From NCBI GenBank assembly GCA_934202505.1, contig CAKPXW010000010.1, positions 1-27,962 of the forward strand: DNA of 27,962 bases, read 5' to 3'. Positions 17,178-25,883 of this stretch are shown here, piece after piece. A program made the translations under genes and the position numbers. A model generated the notes under the pieces. The model did no database searches and was not told where the DNA came from. It was given only the letters and a program-made list of their open reading frames with translations. Position 1 is the stretch's first letter, and every line of letters starts with the position of its first letter. The DNA is from an uncultured Bacilli bacterium (GTDB lineage Bacteria; Bacillota_I; Bacilli_A; RFN20; CAG-631).

Positions 17178-18068
17178 TTATTTAGTATTTTCAATTATAG
17201 TTTGAATATTTTCTATTGCTTTATCATCATTTAAAATCCAATTAACATTAAATTGATTTTTAAACCAAGTCATTTGCCTTTTGGCATATTGTCTTGTATG
17301 AATTTTAATTAATTCTATTGCTTCTTGTAAAGATGTTTGACCCTGTAAATAATTATTTATCTCCTTAAAACCAATTGCTTTAGATGCTGTTGAAGTTGTG
17401 GGATTATTTTTTATTTCTTCAATTAATCCATCTTTAATCATTTGATCAACTCTTATATTGATATTTTCTATTAATTTTTCTTTTGGAAGATAAAGTCCAA
17501 AAATTAAAGCATCATAAAGCATTTTATGTTCTTGAGATTTAATAGTGTCACTTTTACTTTTTCCAGTTGTTTCATAGATAGCAATAGCCCTTAAAACTCT
17601 TCTTCTATTGTTTGGATGAATAGTAAGAGAAGATTCTTTATCTATTGTTTGTAAGTATTTATATAATTGTTCATTATCAAAATCTTGATATTTTTTTTCA
17701 ATATCTGCATTTGATATTTCAACCTTATCAAAATTATAATCATATAAAGCTGCTTTAATATAAAGGCCTGTTCCTCCAACAATTATTGGAGTTTTTCCTC
17801 TTTTTAAAACATCATTAATAACATTTCTAATATTTTCTTGATATTGTTCTACACTATAGTTTTCATCGATATTTTTTATATCAAAAAGATGATGTGGAAC
17901 ATTTACCATATCTTCTTTGGCTATTTTTGCTGTTACAATGTTTAATTGTTTATAAACTTGCATTGCATCGCCATTAATTATTTCACCATTAATTAAAAGA
18001 GCAAGTTTTTCTGAAAGATTTGTCTTACCAACAGCAGTTTGCCCGACAATAACAATAACTTTTTGCAT
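17178..18068 (-). CDS. miaA: tRNA dimethylallyltransferase
   Basis: This 296-residue enzyme adds a dimethylallyl group to A37 of tRNAs reading UNN codons. The P-loop GQTAVGKT is at 9-16. Other family motifs are INGDAMQVYKQL (the usual DSxQVY is DAMQVY here), GGTGLYIKA, NNRRRVLRAIAIYE and the C-terminal TRQYAKRQMTWFKNQ. The length is normal. It is the last gene of the mismatch-repair operon: its ATG follows the mutL stop with no gap (TAAATG), and mutS-mutL-miaA order is common in low-GC Gram-positives. The isoprenoid donor would come from the MEP pathway, to which the nearby ispF belongs. Confidence 0.95.
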   Translation of the reverse strand: MQKVIVIVGQTAVGKTNLSEKLALLINGEIINGDAMQVYKQLNIVTAKIAKEDMVNVPHHLFDIKNIDENYSVEQYQENIRNVINDVLKRGKTPIIVGGTGLYIKAALYDYNFDKVEISNADIEKKYQDFDNEQLYKYLQTIDKESSLTIHPNNRRRVLRAIAIYETTGKSKSDTIKSQEHKMLYDALIFGLYLPKEKLIENINIRVDQMIKDGLIEEIKNNPTTSTASKAIGFKEINNYLQGQTSLQEAIELIKIHTRQYAKRQMTWFKNQFNVNWILNDDKAIENIQTIIENTK

Positions 18069-19787
18069 TTATACCACTCTTTTAAAGAACTTTTCTAGTT
18101 CATATTTACTATAAGAAACCATTGTTGGTCTTCCGTGTGGGCAAGTATACGGATCATTACATTTAAATAGATCATTAATTATTTGTTCCATTTGTTCTCT
18201 TGATAAATAACTATTTCCCTTTATAGAAGCTTTACAAGCTGCAGTGGCAATTGCATAATCAATTAACTCATCTTCTTGAATTTTTCTATTTGTAATGATT
18301 TGATTAATGCATTCGTCAACATATAGTTTCATATCAACATGTTTGAAAAAATAAGGAATAGAAGTTATCTTTATTGTGTTATTTCCAAAATCTTCGGCAA
18401 AAATGAACACTTTTTCTAAAAGTTTTAAATTATCTTTCACCATTTGATATTCATTAGCTGGTAATTCTAAAATTATTGGAACTAACATTTCACTGACATG
18501 GGAAGGTTCTTTAAACATTTTTTTATATCTTTCATAGCGTACTCTTTCAGCAGCAGCATGTTGATCAACTAAAATGAAACCATCTTTACTTTGAGCAATA
18601 ATATATGTGCCATGAATTTGACCTATTATTTCATAATCTTTGTTAATAACTTTTTCATCTTCAAATTTGATAGACATTTGACTTTGATAATTATTATCTA
18701 CACTTTCATTTAAAACATTTTCAGGTTCATTAAAAGCCATAAATCCTTGAAAAGATTTAGTTTCTTGAACTTTTTCTATTTTGTTTTCTACTACTTGATT
18801 TGAACTTATTAAAGCTTGATGAATAGCTTTTTTTATTAATTCTTTTAGTTCATTTTCTTTAGAAATTCGAATTTCTTGTTTAGTAGGATGAACATTTACA
18901 TCAAGTAATGTTGCATCTGTTTTGATATATAAAATAGTATATGGATATCTATTTTCAAATAATAATTCATGATATCCTTCTATTACACAATCACTTAATG
19001 TTTTATTTCTTATAACTCTATTATTCATAAAGGTCATAATTGCATATCTATTAGCTCTTGATAAAGAAATTTTACTTGTATAGCCTTCTATTTCAAAATC
19101 ATTATTTTTTTCTTGAAAATGTACCATATTTTTAGCAACATTTATTCCATAAATTGCGCCTATAACTTCTAAAGGATTTCCTTTACCACTTGTTTGAAAA
19201 ATCACCTTATTATTAGAAGTTAAAGAAAAGGAAACATGGGGATTTGCTAAAGCTAATTTATTAACAATATCGCTTATATAAGAAAGTTCAGTTGTATCAG
19301 CTTTTAAATACTTAAGTCTGGCTGGTGTATTATAGAATAATTCTTCTACTTTAATGTCTGTACCTTTATTATATGGACAGTTTTCTACAGATATTACTTC
19401 ACTATTAATACAAAAAAGTTTTGTTCCAACTGGAGCATTTTCCTCTTTGGTGATTAAAGTAAATCTAGAAACTGCAGAAATTGCACTAAGAGCTTCTCCT
19501 CTAAAGCCCATGGTTTTTATAGAAAATAAATCTTGATCATAATGAATCTTACTAGTTGCATGTCTTTTTATAGATAATTTTGCATCTTCTGTAGACATTC
19601 CTATTCCATTATCTTTTACCTCAATTAAGGTTCTTCCACCATCTACAATAAAAATATCTATTTTATTTGCCTTAGCATCAATAGAGTTTTCAACTAATTC
19701 TTTTATTACTGAACTTGGTCTTTCTACAACTTCTCCGGCAGCAATCTTATCTGCTAAAGAAGCATCAAGAATATTAATTCTGTTCAT
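18069..19787 (-). CDS. mutL: DNA mismatch repair protein MutL with endonuclease motifs
   Basis: This 572-residue protein couples MutS mismatch recognition to strand removal. The GHKL ATPase has ELVENSIDA (30-38), DNGIGM (59-64), KRHATSK (74-80) and GFRGEALSAIS (94-104). A linker (about 320-385) separates the C-terminal dimerisation domain. That domain carries the metal-dependent nicking motifs DQHAAAERVRYE (408-419), ACKASIKGN (517-525) and CPHGRP (549-554). The protein is therefore expected to nick DNA itself, as in bacteria that lack MutH. It starts 2 nt after mutS with GAGG upstream. Confidence 0.96.
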   Translation of the reverse strand: MNRINILDASLADKIAAGEVVERPSSVIKELVENSIDAKANKIDIFIVDGGRTLIEVKDNGIGMSTEDAKLSIKRHATSKIHYDQDLFSIKTMGFRGEALSAISAVSRFTLITKEENAPVGTKLFCINSEVISVENCPYNKGTDIKVEELFYNTPARLKYLKADTTELSYISDIVNKLALANPHVSFSLTSNNKVIFQTSGKGNPLEVIGAIYGINVAKNMVHFQEKNNDFEIEGYTSKISLSRANRYAIMTFMNNRVIRNKTLSDCVIEGYHELLFENRYPYTILYIKTDATLLDVNVHPTKQEIRISKENELKELIKKAIHQALISSNQVVENKIEKVQETKSFQGFMAFNEPENVLNESVDNNYQSQMSIKFEDEKVINKDYEIIGQIHGTYIIAQSKDGFILVDQHAAAERVRYERYKKMFKEPSHVSEMLVPIILELPANEYQMVKDNLKLLEKVFIFAEDFGNNTIKITSIPYFFKHVDMKLYVDECINQIITNRKIQEDELIDYAIATAACKASIKGNSYLSREQMEQIINDLFKCNDPYTCPHGRPTMVSYSKYELEKFFKRVV

Positions 19788-19789
19788 CT

Positions 19790-22324
19790 TTATTTTTCCT
19801 CTTTAACTTTTTTTACAAGTTCAAATAAATAAGATAATGCTTGTAATGGTGTCATTTCAAGTGGATTCAATTGTTTTATTTCTTGAACATAGCTTGGCTC
19901 TTTTTTAATGACTTCTTGTTTTACTTGACTTGCTTGTACAATTACATTACCATTTGCTTCTTTTATTTGCAATATATCTTTAGCTCTTAATAATAATTCT
20001 TCTGGTAAATGTGCAAGTCTTGCTACATTAATACCATATGATTTATTGGTTGCCCCTTTTTGCATTTTATATAAAAAGGTAACTTTATCATTTTCTTCTA
20101 CAACAGCAGCATGATAATTAACTATACCTTTAATATTATCGCTTAAGGCTGTTAATTCATGATAGTGTGTTGAAAATAGCGTAATAGCTTTAATATTATT
20201 GCAAATATATTCAATTATAGCCTGAGCAAGGGCCATTCCATCAAAAGTAGCTGTACCACGACCTACTTCATCAAACAAAATTAAAGAATTTATGCTAGCA
20301 TGTTGTAAAGCAAAGTTTACTTCATTCATTTCAACCATAAATGTTGATTGTCCTGAAATCATATCATCACTTGCTCCAATTCTCGTATAAATACCATCAA
20401 AAATAGGAAGGCAAGCTTCATCTGCCGCAACAAAGCAACCAATTTGCGCCATAATTGAAGCAATAGCAACCTGACGCATAAATGTTGACTTTCCTCCCAT
20501 ATTTGGACCACTAATTATCACAAAGTGTTCTTTATCATTAATTTCAACATTATTAGGAATATAATTATCGTTTCTATTTATTACTTCCATTACAGGATGA
20601 CGTCCGTTTTTCACATTAATAATATTTTTATTATTAAATGTTGGACGAACATAATGATTATTTACAGAAACTTCCGCAAAAGATGTAACAACATCAATAA
20701 AAGAAATAATATCGGCTACATCTTGGATTTTTTTTGTTAACTTTTTAACATAATTACGAATGTTAATAAATATATCATATTCCAAAGCTACAATACGATC
20801 ATCTGCACTTAAAATAAATTTTTCTTTTTCTTTAAGTTCAGGAGTAATAAATCTTTCAGCATTAGTTGTCGTTTGTTTACGAATATAATTATATTCATCT
20901 TTGATTTGACTTAAGAAAGAATTTGTAACTTCTATATAATAACCAAACACTTTGTTAAAGCCAATTTTTAAAGATTTAATGCCTGTTCTTTCTCTTTCCT
21001 TAGCTTCTAAAGAGGCTATATATTGTTTTCCATCTTTAGAGGCAAATTTTAAATCATCTAAGGAAGAATCATAACCATCTTTTATCATTCCACCTTCTTT
21101 AACAGAAAGAGGTGGATTTTCTTTAATTGCATTATCAAGCATAGAAGTCATTTCTTCTAAACAATTAATTTTACATGCTTGATCATGTAATCCTAATTGA
21201 TCTAATTTTTCTTTTATTTGTGGCATTACTTTAAAAGACTTTGCAAGTTGTAATAAATCTCTAGCATTAGCATTACCATAAGAAATTTTAGCAATTAATC
21301 TTTCAAGGTCGTATACTTCATCTAAATAACTACGTAAATCATTTCTTGCTAAATAATCATTAGCTAAAATTGATACTATATCCAATCTTTTTTCAATTTC
21401 ATCTAAATCATACAAAGGCTTAATTATATATCTTTTTAATAAACGTGCTCCCATTGCCGTTTTGGTTTTATCAAGTAGCCAAAATAATGAGCCATATCTA
21501 TCATCACTTCTCATTGTCCTTGTAAGTTCAAGATTTATCGCACTATTATTATCAAGATGCATGTATTTACTTGTCTTAATCACTGTAGCATTTTTTAAAT
21601 ATTCAATTGGTCTTTTTTGCGTAGAAGTTAAATAATAGACAAGTTTGGAAATAGTATTAGCTTGACGAATATCATTTATTGAACTGGTTATTTCAAAAAT
21701 TTCCAAAGGCATACTTTCTTCTTCTGAAATAGTAATAAAAATATTTTTCTTTTGTAAAATATCTTTTTGATAAATATTTTTAAATTTTTCTGTTGTAACA
21801 AGTTCTTTTATTTCTAAAGAATTTAACTCATTAATAAGTAAAGATATATCATGTTCAACATTTACTACATTTAATTCTCCAGTAGATAAATCGCAATAAG
21901 CTAAAACAAAAAAATTAACATAATCATCAACATAGGCGATATAATTGTTATTTTTTTCATCAAGGCCTAAATCCATCAAAGTTCCTGGAGTAATTATTTG
22001 AATAACATCTCTTTTTACAATACCTTTTTTTACAGTTGCTGGATCTTCAAGTTGTTCAACAATACCAACTTTATAACCATTTTTTATTAAAATTTCAATG
22101 TATCCATTTACAGAATGATATGGTACACCACACATTGGGATTCTTTCTTCAACTCCAGCATTTTTACCTGTTAAAACTAATTCTAATACTTTGGAAGCAA
22201 TTTTAGCATCTTCAAAAAATAGTTCATAAAAATCTCCTAAGCGAAAAAGAATCAACGTATCTGGATAATTCTTTTTTATTTGTAAGTATTGTTCCACCAT
22301 TGGTGAATACTTTTTTTCTTCCAT
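19790..22324 (-). CDS. mutS: DNA mismatch repair protein MutS
   Basis: This 844-residue protein recognises mismatches as a dimer clamp. The mismatch-reading Phe-x-Glu is Phe32-Tyr33-Glu34 in LGDFYELF. The ATPase has Walker A GPNMGGKS (606-613), the DDMISGQSTFMVEM helix (653-666), Walker B LILFDE (681-686) and FSTHYHEL. A C-terminal tail from about 780 ends with the PLEMTPLQALSYLFEL helix, which is typical of the MutS C-terminal oligomerisation region. Length and order are standard for a MutS1. The ATG has AGGTGAT 5 nt upstream. It heads the mutS-mutL-miaA operon and is transcribed divergently from the permease gene. Confidence 0.97.
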   Translation of the reverse strand: MEEKKYSPMVEQYLQIKKNYPDTLILFRLGDFYELFFEDAKIASKVLELVLTGKNAGVEERIPMCGVPYHSVNGYIEILIKNGYKVGIVEQLEDPATVKKGIVKRDVIQIITPGTLMDLGLDEKNNNYIAYVDDYVNFFVLAYCDLSTGELNVVNVEHDISLLINELNSLEIKELVTTEKFKNIYQKDILQKKNIFITISEEESMPLEIFEITSSINDIRQANTISKLVYYLTSTQKRPIEYLKNATVIKTSKYMHLDNNSAINLELTRTMRSDDRYGSLFWLLDKTKTAMGARLLKRYIIKPLYDLDEIEKRLDIVSILANDYLARNDLRSYLDEVYDLERLIAKISYGNANARDLLQLAKSFKVMPQIKEKLDQLGLHDQACKINCLEEMTSMLDNAIKENPPLSVKEGGMIKDGYDSSLDDLKFASKDGKQYIASLEAKERERTGIKSLKIGFNKVFGYYIEVTNSFLSQIKDEYNYIRKQTTTNAERFITPELKEKEKFILSADDRIVALEYDIFINIRNYVKKLTKKIQDVADIISFIDVVTSFAEVSVNNHYVRPTFNNKNIINVKNGRHPVMEVINRNDNYIPNNVEINDKEHFVIISGPNMGGKSTFMRQVAIASIMAQIGCFVAADEACLPIFDGIYTRIGASDDMISGQSTFMVEMNEVNFALQHASINSLILFDEVGRGTATFDGMALAQAIIEYICNNIKAITLFSTHYHELTALSDNIKGIVNYHAAVVEENDKVTFLYKMQKGATNKSYGINVARLAHLPEELLLRAKDILQIKEANGNVIVQASQVKQEVIKKEPSYVQEIKQLNPLEMTPLQALSYLFELVKKVKEEK

Positions 22325-22342
22325 TTTACATCACCTAACTAT

Positions 22343-22380
22343 CTTTTATAATTTTACCATATTCGGTAAATTATAAAAAG
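22343..22380. promoter_or_regulatory. Palindromic promoter/operator region of mutS
   Basis: CTTTTATAATTTTACC (22343-22358) and GGTAAATTATAAAAAG (22365-22380) are near-perfect inverted arms around ATATTC. They differ only by where one T falls. Each arm contains TATAAT, one on each strand (22347-22352 plus; 22370-22375 minus). The minus copy is well placed as the mutS -10 box, with TTTAAC as a weak -35 at 17 nt. The symmetry suggests an operator or an alternative hairpin near the mutS transcript start. Confidence 0.5.
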
Positions 22381-22410
22381 TAAAAAAAATATGTTAAAAA
22401 AATTAAATAG

Positions 22411-22419
22411 TGCTATAAT
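22411..22419 (+). promoter_or_regulatory. Extended -10 promoter of the permease gene
   Basis: TGCTATAAT is a perfect extended -10 element (TGn plus TATAAT), with only ATGTTA as a -35 at 17 nt. The expected start site near 22426 would leave a leader of about 15 nt holding AAAGGTGAT at its very 5' end before the ATG at 22441. Confidence 0.6.
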
Positions 22420-22440
22420 AGCAAAGGTGATTTTAAGAAA

Positions 22441-23745
22441 ATGATATCAACATTAATTATAGCTATATGCACTTCTATCTTACTAATACTATCAATTTTA
22501 TTTTTTCCAACCATTAAATTTAAAAAAATTACACTTTCCTCATATTGGATAGTAACTTTAATTGGCGCAATTTTACTTTTAATTTTTCATGATATTAGTG
22601 TTAAACAAATAATTGAAGATATTACAAGTAATAATTCAATAAATCCTTTAAAAATATTAATTTTATTTTTTTCAATGACAATTTTATCAATATTTTTAGA
22701 TGAGGTTGGATTATTTAAATACTTAGCAAGTAAAGCTAGTTTACTTTGTAAAAATAGTCAATTAAAACTCTTCTTTATTTTTTATTTTATTATTTCTATT
22801 TTAACCATCTTTACTTCAAATGACATTGTAATTTTAACATTCACTCCATTTATTTGCTACTTTTGTAAAAATGCGAAAGTAAATCCAATTCCTTATTTAA
22901 TTGCTGAATTTGCTGGCAGTAATACCTGGAGTATGATGCTTCTAATTGGCAATCCTACAAACATATATCTTGCTACTTCAAATAATATTACCTTCCTCGA
23001 ATACTTTAAAATCATGGCTTTTCCAACTATTATAAGTGGTTTTATAGAACTTATAGTATTATTAATTCTTTTCTATAAACAATTAAAAAAAGAATTTAAA
23101 GTAAACGATATACAAGTTGAAAAAATACACGATAAATTCAATTTAATCATTGGTATTATTTGCCTAGGATCTTGCCTTATATTTTTAGTTTTAAGTTCTT
23201 ATATTAATATTGAAATGTATCTTGTTGCTTTATCTTTTTCTATATTTTTAGTTATACTAGAAATAATAGTTAAAATTATAAGGAAAGATTCTAATAAGTA
23301 TATTATTAACACTTTAAAAAGATTACCTTATGCTCTAATACCTTTTGTATTATCAATGTTTATCATTGTAAGTACCTTAAAATCCCAAGGAATCAGTAAA
23401 GAAATTAGTGATTTACTTGGAGAAAATCAAGTAATTATTAAATATGGTATATCTAGTTTCTTTATATGTAATTTAATCAATAATATTCCTATGAGTGTAT
23501 TATATTCCACATTACCTCAAATGAGCGATTACGCACTTAAATGCCAAGCAATTTATTCTACAATTATTGGATCAAATATTGGCGCTTTTTTAACACCAAT
23601 TGGCGCTCTTGCAGGAATTATGTTTACCAATCTTATTGCAAAATATGAGGTTAAGTTTAGTTTTAGAACTTTTATAAAATATGGAACTATTATTTCTTTC
23701 TTTACTTTGCTTTCTGCTTTATTAACATTAAGTTTAATTTTATAA
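22441..23745 (+). CDS. ArsB/NhaD-like ion transporter (IT superfamily) permease
   Basis: The 434-residue membrane protein has about eleven hydrophobic segments. Two related signature regions mark the inverted repeats of the ion-transporter superfamily: TSNDIVIL (125-132) with LIGNPTN (168-174), and NNIP (347-350) with GSNIGAFLTPIGALAG (377-392). The LDEVGLFKYLASKA stretch (86-99) also fits ArsB-type permeases. Members move arsenite, sodium/proton or organic anions. No arsR or arsC lies nearby, so I do not assign arsenite. The gene is a single transcription unit diverging from mutS and ending in a bidirectional terminator. Confidence 0.8.
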   Translation: MISTLIIAICTSILLILSILFFPTIKFKKITLSSYWIVTLIGAILLLIFHDISVKQIIEDITSNNSINPLKILILFFSMTILSIFLDEVGLFKYLASKASLLCKNSQLKLFFIFYFIISILTIFTSNDIVILTFTPFICYFCKNAKVNPIPYLIAEFAGSNTWSMMLLIGNPTNIYLATSNNITFLEYFKIMAFPTIISGFIELIVLLILFYKQLKKEFKVNDIQVEKIHDKFNLIIGIICLGSCLIFLVLSSYINIEMYLVALSFSIFLVILEIIVKIIRKDSNKYIINTLKRLPYALIPFVLSMFIIVSTLKSQGISKEISDLLGENQVIIKYGISSFFICNLINNIPMSVLYSTLPQMSDYALKCQAIYSTIIGSNIGAFLTPIGALAGIMFTNLIAKYEVKFSFRTFIKYGTIISFFTLLSALLTLSLIL

Positions 23746-23775
23746 AAAAGGTGATTGAGTTAAATCAACCACCTT
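23744..23775. terminator. Bidirectional terminator between permease and flotillin genes
   Basis: AAGGTGATTGA (23748-23758) pairs with TCAACCACCTT (23765-23775) around a 6-nt loop. In the minus-strand transcript the single odd position is a G-U pair and the stem is followed by six U, so it works best for the flotillin gene. In the plus direction there is an A-C mismatch and a tail of ATTTTATTATT. Confidence 0.8.
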
Positions 23776-23781
23776 ATTTTA

Positions 23782-25281
23782 TTATTCTTCTAAATTTGAT
23801 TCTTCATCAGCATTTAGATGTTCATTAGTATTTGAGTTATTTTCTGTTTTGTTTTTAATAGAATCCATTAATTTAGTACCTAATGCTCCAGCAAGAACTG
23901 ATTTTAAATCAATTCCAAGAGTTTTTTCAATACTATCTACTAATTGGCTTCCATTATTAGTAACTTCTTTGGCAAGAGAAGCTGTATTTCCTTCACCATA
24001 CATTGTAATATTGCCAATTTTTCCATAAGCTGCTGCTAAAGGTTCACTATAAGCTTTAACAATTTCAGGTAAAACATTAGAATTTAAAATAAGTTCAAGC
24101 ACAGAAGCTTCACCCATTTTTTTCATAGCTTCAGCTTTCTTTTGAATAGCTTCTGCTTCAGCATTTCCTTTGGCAAGAATACCTGCAGCTGATTGTTCAG
24201 CAGCATATTTTTCAGCTTCTGCTTTAGCTTTTAAAGCTTCAGCTTGTTGCATTAGTTCATATTTTTGAGCTTCAGCTGCTTTTTGTCTTCTATATAAATC
24301 AGCCATTGCTGCTTGTTCAGCAGCATATTTTTCAGCTTCAGCTGTCTTTTTAACTTTAGCTTCAAGTTGTCTTTCTTGTAATTCAACTTCTTTTTGACCA
24401 AGTTCAACTTCTCTTTCTCTTTTAGCAATATCTGCATTAACTTTAGCAACATTGATTTGTTCTAGACGTTTTTGCTCTTCAATGGAGTAAGAAGCATCTG
24501 CTGCAGCTTTAGCAGTATCACTTTGTGATTTTAATTCAGCTGTCTTTAAAGCTAAAATTGTATTTTGTTCAACAATAAGTCTTTCTGCTTCAACACGTGC
24601 TTTATTTGCACTTTCATTAGCTTCTGATTGAGCAATTTGTACATCACGTTCTGCTTGAGCACGCGCAATGGAAGCATTTTTAGAGATTTGAGCAATGTTA
24701 TCTACACCCAAATTTTCAATAACTTTATTATTATCAATAAAGTTTTGAATAGTTAAGTTAATTATTTGTAGACCCATTTTTGCCATATCTTGCATAGCAT
24801 TTTCTTTTACTTTTTCAGCAAATAAATCACGATTATGTACTAATTCTTCAAGACGCATTTGTCCAATAATTTCACGCATATTTCCTTCAAGAACTTCCTT
24901 AGCAATATTTTTAATGCCATCTAAGTCTTGTTGTAAGAAAATTTGTGATGCTTTAGATAATGCTTCAGGGCTAGAATCAACTTTAATGTTAGCAACTCCA
25001 TCTACAAAGATGTTAATAAATTCTTTTGTTGGAACAGCACTTGCTGTTTTAATATCAACTTGAATCAAACTTAAAGGAATTTTATCAACTCTTTCAAGTC
25101 CTGGAATTCTAAATCCTGCTCTTCCTATTAATGTTCTTTGTTTAAATGGACCAGTGATAATAAATGCTGTATCTGGTGGTGCTTTGACATAAGATACTCC
25201 AATAATAATTAAACAAACTATTAGCACAATAGCAATAATAATTGCAATCAATGCGCCAACTGGTAATGAAAATAAAATCAT
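23782..25281 (-). CDS. floT: Flotillin-like SPFH membrane-scaffold protein
   Basis: The 499-residue protein has one N-terminal membrane segment (about 8-30), then an SPFH/band 7 domain (about 32-195, with VPTKEFINIFVDGVANIKV). A long alanine/glutamate-rich coiled coil follows (about 200-395), including KGNAEAEAIQKKAEAMKKMG. A C-terminal oligomerisation region and an acidic tail end the protein. This is the flotillin layout (B. subtilis FloT/YuaG), which organises fluid or ordered membrane domains. The usual NfeD-type partner gene (FloA/YuaF operons) is absent on both sides. The SD AAGGAGGAGG is very strong. Upstream lies a long structured leader with its own promoter and terminator-like hairpin. 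The symbol is given by family likeness, not proven orthology. Confidence 0.9.
   Translation of the reverse strand: MILFSLPVGALIAIIIAIVLIVCLIIIGVSYVKAPPDTAFIITGPFKQRTLIGRAGFRIPGLERVDKIPLSLIQVDIKTASAVPTKEFINIFVDGVANIKVDSSPEALSKASQIFLQQDLDGIKNIAKEVLEGNMREIIGQMRLEELVHNRDLFAEKVKENAMQDMAKMGLQIINLTIQNFIDNNKVIENLGVDNIAQISKNASIARAQAERDVQIAQSEANESANKARVEAERLIVEQNTILALKTAELKSQSDTAKAAADASYSIEEQKRLEQINVAKVNADIAKREREVELGQKEVELQERQLEAKVKKTAEAEKYAAEQAAMADLYRRQKAAEAQKYELMQQAEALKAKAEAEKYAAEQSAAGILAKGNAEAEAIQKKAEAMKKMGEASVLELILNSNVLPEIVKAYSEPLAAAYGKIGNITMYGEGNTASLAKEVTNNGSQLVDSIEKTLGIDLKSVLAGALGTKLMDSIKNKTENNSNTNEHLNADEESNLEE
24193..24339 (-). repeat. 27-bp direct repeat inside the flotillin coiled coil
   Basis: The same 27 bases occur at 24193-24219 and 24313-24339, exactly 120 bp (40 codons) apart. 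They encode AEAEKYAAEQ at residues 314-323 and 354-363. The exact identity suggests a recent internal duplication or gene conversion within the coiled coil. Confidence 0.8.
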
Positions 25282-25284
25282 ACT

Positions 25285-25466
25285 TTTTCCTCCTCCTTAT
25301 TATCTATAAAAAAGTACATTTATATATAAGCAAAAGTCCTTTTAGAAAAAAAACTTTTACTACCTAATTAATAGTAAAAGTTTTGTTAATTAATTCTAAA
25401 CGAACATCTAAGATGTCGGAATGACGTTTTTGAACCTTATTAATCAAGGAAACTACTTCCTTTTAC
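25285..25466 (-). ncRNA. Structured leader of the flotillin gene; candidate riboswitch or attenuator
   Basis: From a predicted start near 25466 to the SD there are about 180 nt of leader. In transcript order it holds three elements. First is a hairpin AAGGAA/UUCCUU (25446-25462) that competes with CCUU/AAGG (25435-25449). Second is a two-part stem, AAACG/CGUUU enclosing ACAUC/GAUGU with a one-sided internal loop (25398-25429). Third is a terminator-like hairpin (25342-25384). A 5' element GUAAAAG (25460-25466) is exactly complementary to CUUUUAC in the left arm of that terminator, giving a possible antiterminator. I do not recognise a known riboswitch class. The element may also act through a protein or by read-through from upstream genes. 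Confidence 0.5.
25342..25384 (-). terminator. Terminator-like hairpin in the flotillin leader
   Basis: Perfect 13-bp arms AAAACTTTTACTA (25350-25362) and TAGTAAAAGTTTT (25372-25384) enclose a 9-nt loop. On the minus strand the last four T of the stem run into four more, giving eight U before a C. It lies about 70 nt before the flotillin ATG and about 90 nt after the TTGACA promoter, so it could act as an attenuator. It could also simply end the upstream zinc-ribbon cluster. Confidence 0.75.
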
Positions 25467-25472
25467 AAATAT

Positions 25473-25501
25473 ATCTTATAAAAATTTAATTATTTTGTCA
25501 A
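25473..25501 (-). promoter_or_regulatory. Promoter of the flotillin leader
   Basis: A perfect TTGACA (25496-25501, minus strand) is followed after 17 nt by TAAGAT (25473-25478), a 4/6 match to the -10 box. An alternative weaker promoter nearer the gene is TTGCTT with TATAGA at 19 nt (about 25300-25330), which would bypass the hairpins. Confidence 0.6.
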
Positions 25502-25505
25502 TACT

Positions 25506-25530
25506 TTAAATTTATTAGTAATAAATTTAA
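25506..25530. repeat. 25-bp AT-only palindrome at the end of the TM2 gene
   Basis: TTAAATTTATTA and TAATAAATTTAA are perfect 12-bp arms around a single G. The palindrome overlaps the stop codon of the TM2 gene and ends 5 nt before the TTGACA of the flotillin promoter. No T-run follows on the minus strand, so it is a poor terminator. An operator is possible. Confidence 0.55.
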
Positions 25531-25883
25531 TTTTCTTTATTTGCCACAATACTAATAATTGAAAAAATATACATGATACTATCAATAATTACCCCTATTC
25601 CAAAAAATCCACAAGTAAAAATGTATAATATTCCCATGCCTATTTTTCCTTCAAAAAATTTATGAACTCCAAAATAGCCTAAAGTAAAGCATAAAATTAA
25701 ACTCACGATTTTTTTGATCAATGTATCTTTATTTTCTAAAGTATCAGTAGTGTTTTTGTCTTCAAAGATAGCTTCAGTTAACTTTTTTAATGGTTTTTCT
25801 TCGTATTTATCATTTAATTGCTTGCAATATGGACATATTTTGGTACTCTTAAGTAAAGGTGCCCCACAATTTTCACATCTCAT
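25527..25883 (-). CDS. Zinc-ribbon TM2-domain membrane protein
   Basis: The 118-residue protein starts with a zinc ribbon (C3, C6, C17, C20 in CENCGAPLLKSTKICPYC). After a charged linker comes a TM2 domain of two membrane segments, with the family pattern LGYFGVHKFFEGKIGMGILY and a following FGIGVIIDSI. TM2 proteins are small membrane proteins of unclear role in bacteria, often fused to zinc ribbons. The start overlaps the upstream stop (ATGA) and no SD is seen, so translation is coupled. Its N-terminus is nearly the same as that of the upstream 113-residue protein. Confidence 0.85.
   Translation of the reverse strand: MRCENCGAPLLKSTKICPYCKQLNDKYEEKPLKKLTEAIFEDKNTTDTLENKDTLIKKIVSLILCFTLGYFGVHKFFEGKIGMGILYIFTCGFFGIGVIIDSIMYIFSIISIVANKEN

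Noticed and set aside
22441..23745. Arsenite efflux pump ArsB
   Set aside because: Only the wider permease superfamily is supported; there is no arsR, arsC or arsD nearby.
24252..24452. 66-residue lysine/leucine-rich frame inside the flotillin gene
   Set aside because: It is an out-of-frame reading of the repetitive coiled-coil codons.
25506..25530. Palindrome as terminator of the TM2 gene
   Set aside because: The stem is almost all A-T and no T-run follows on the minus strand; the hairpin at 25350-25384 is a much better candidate.
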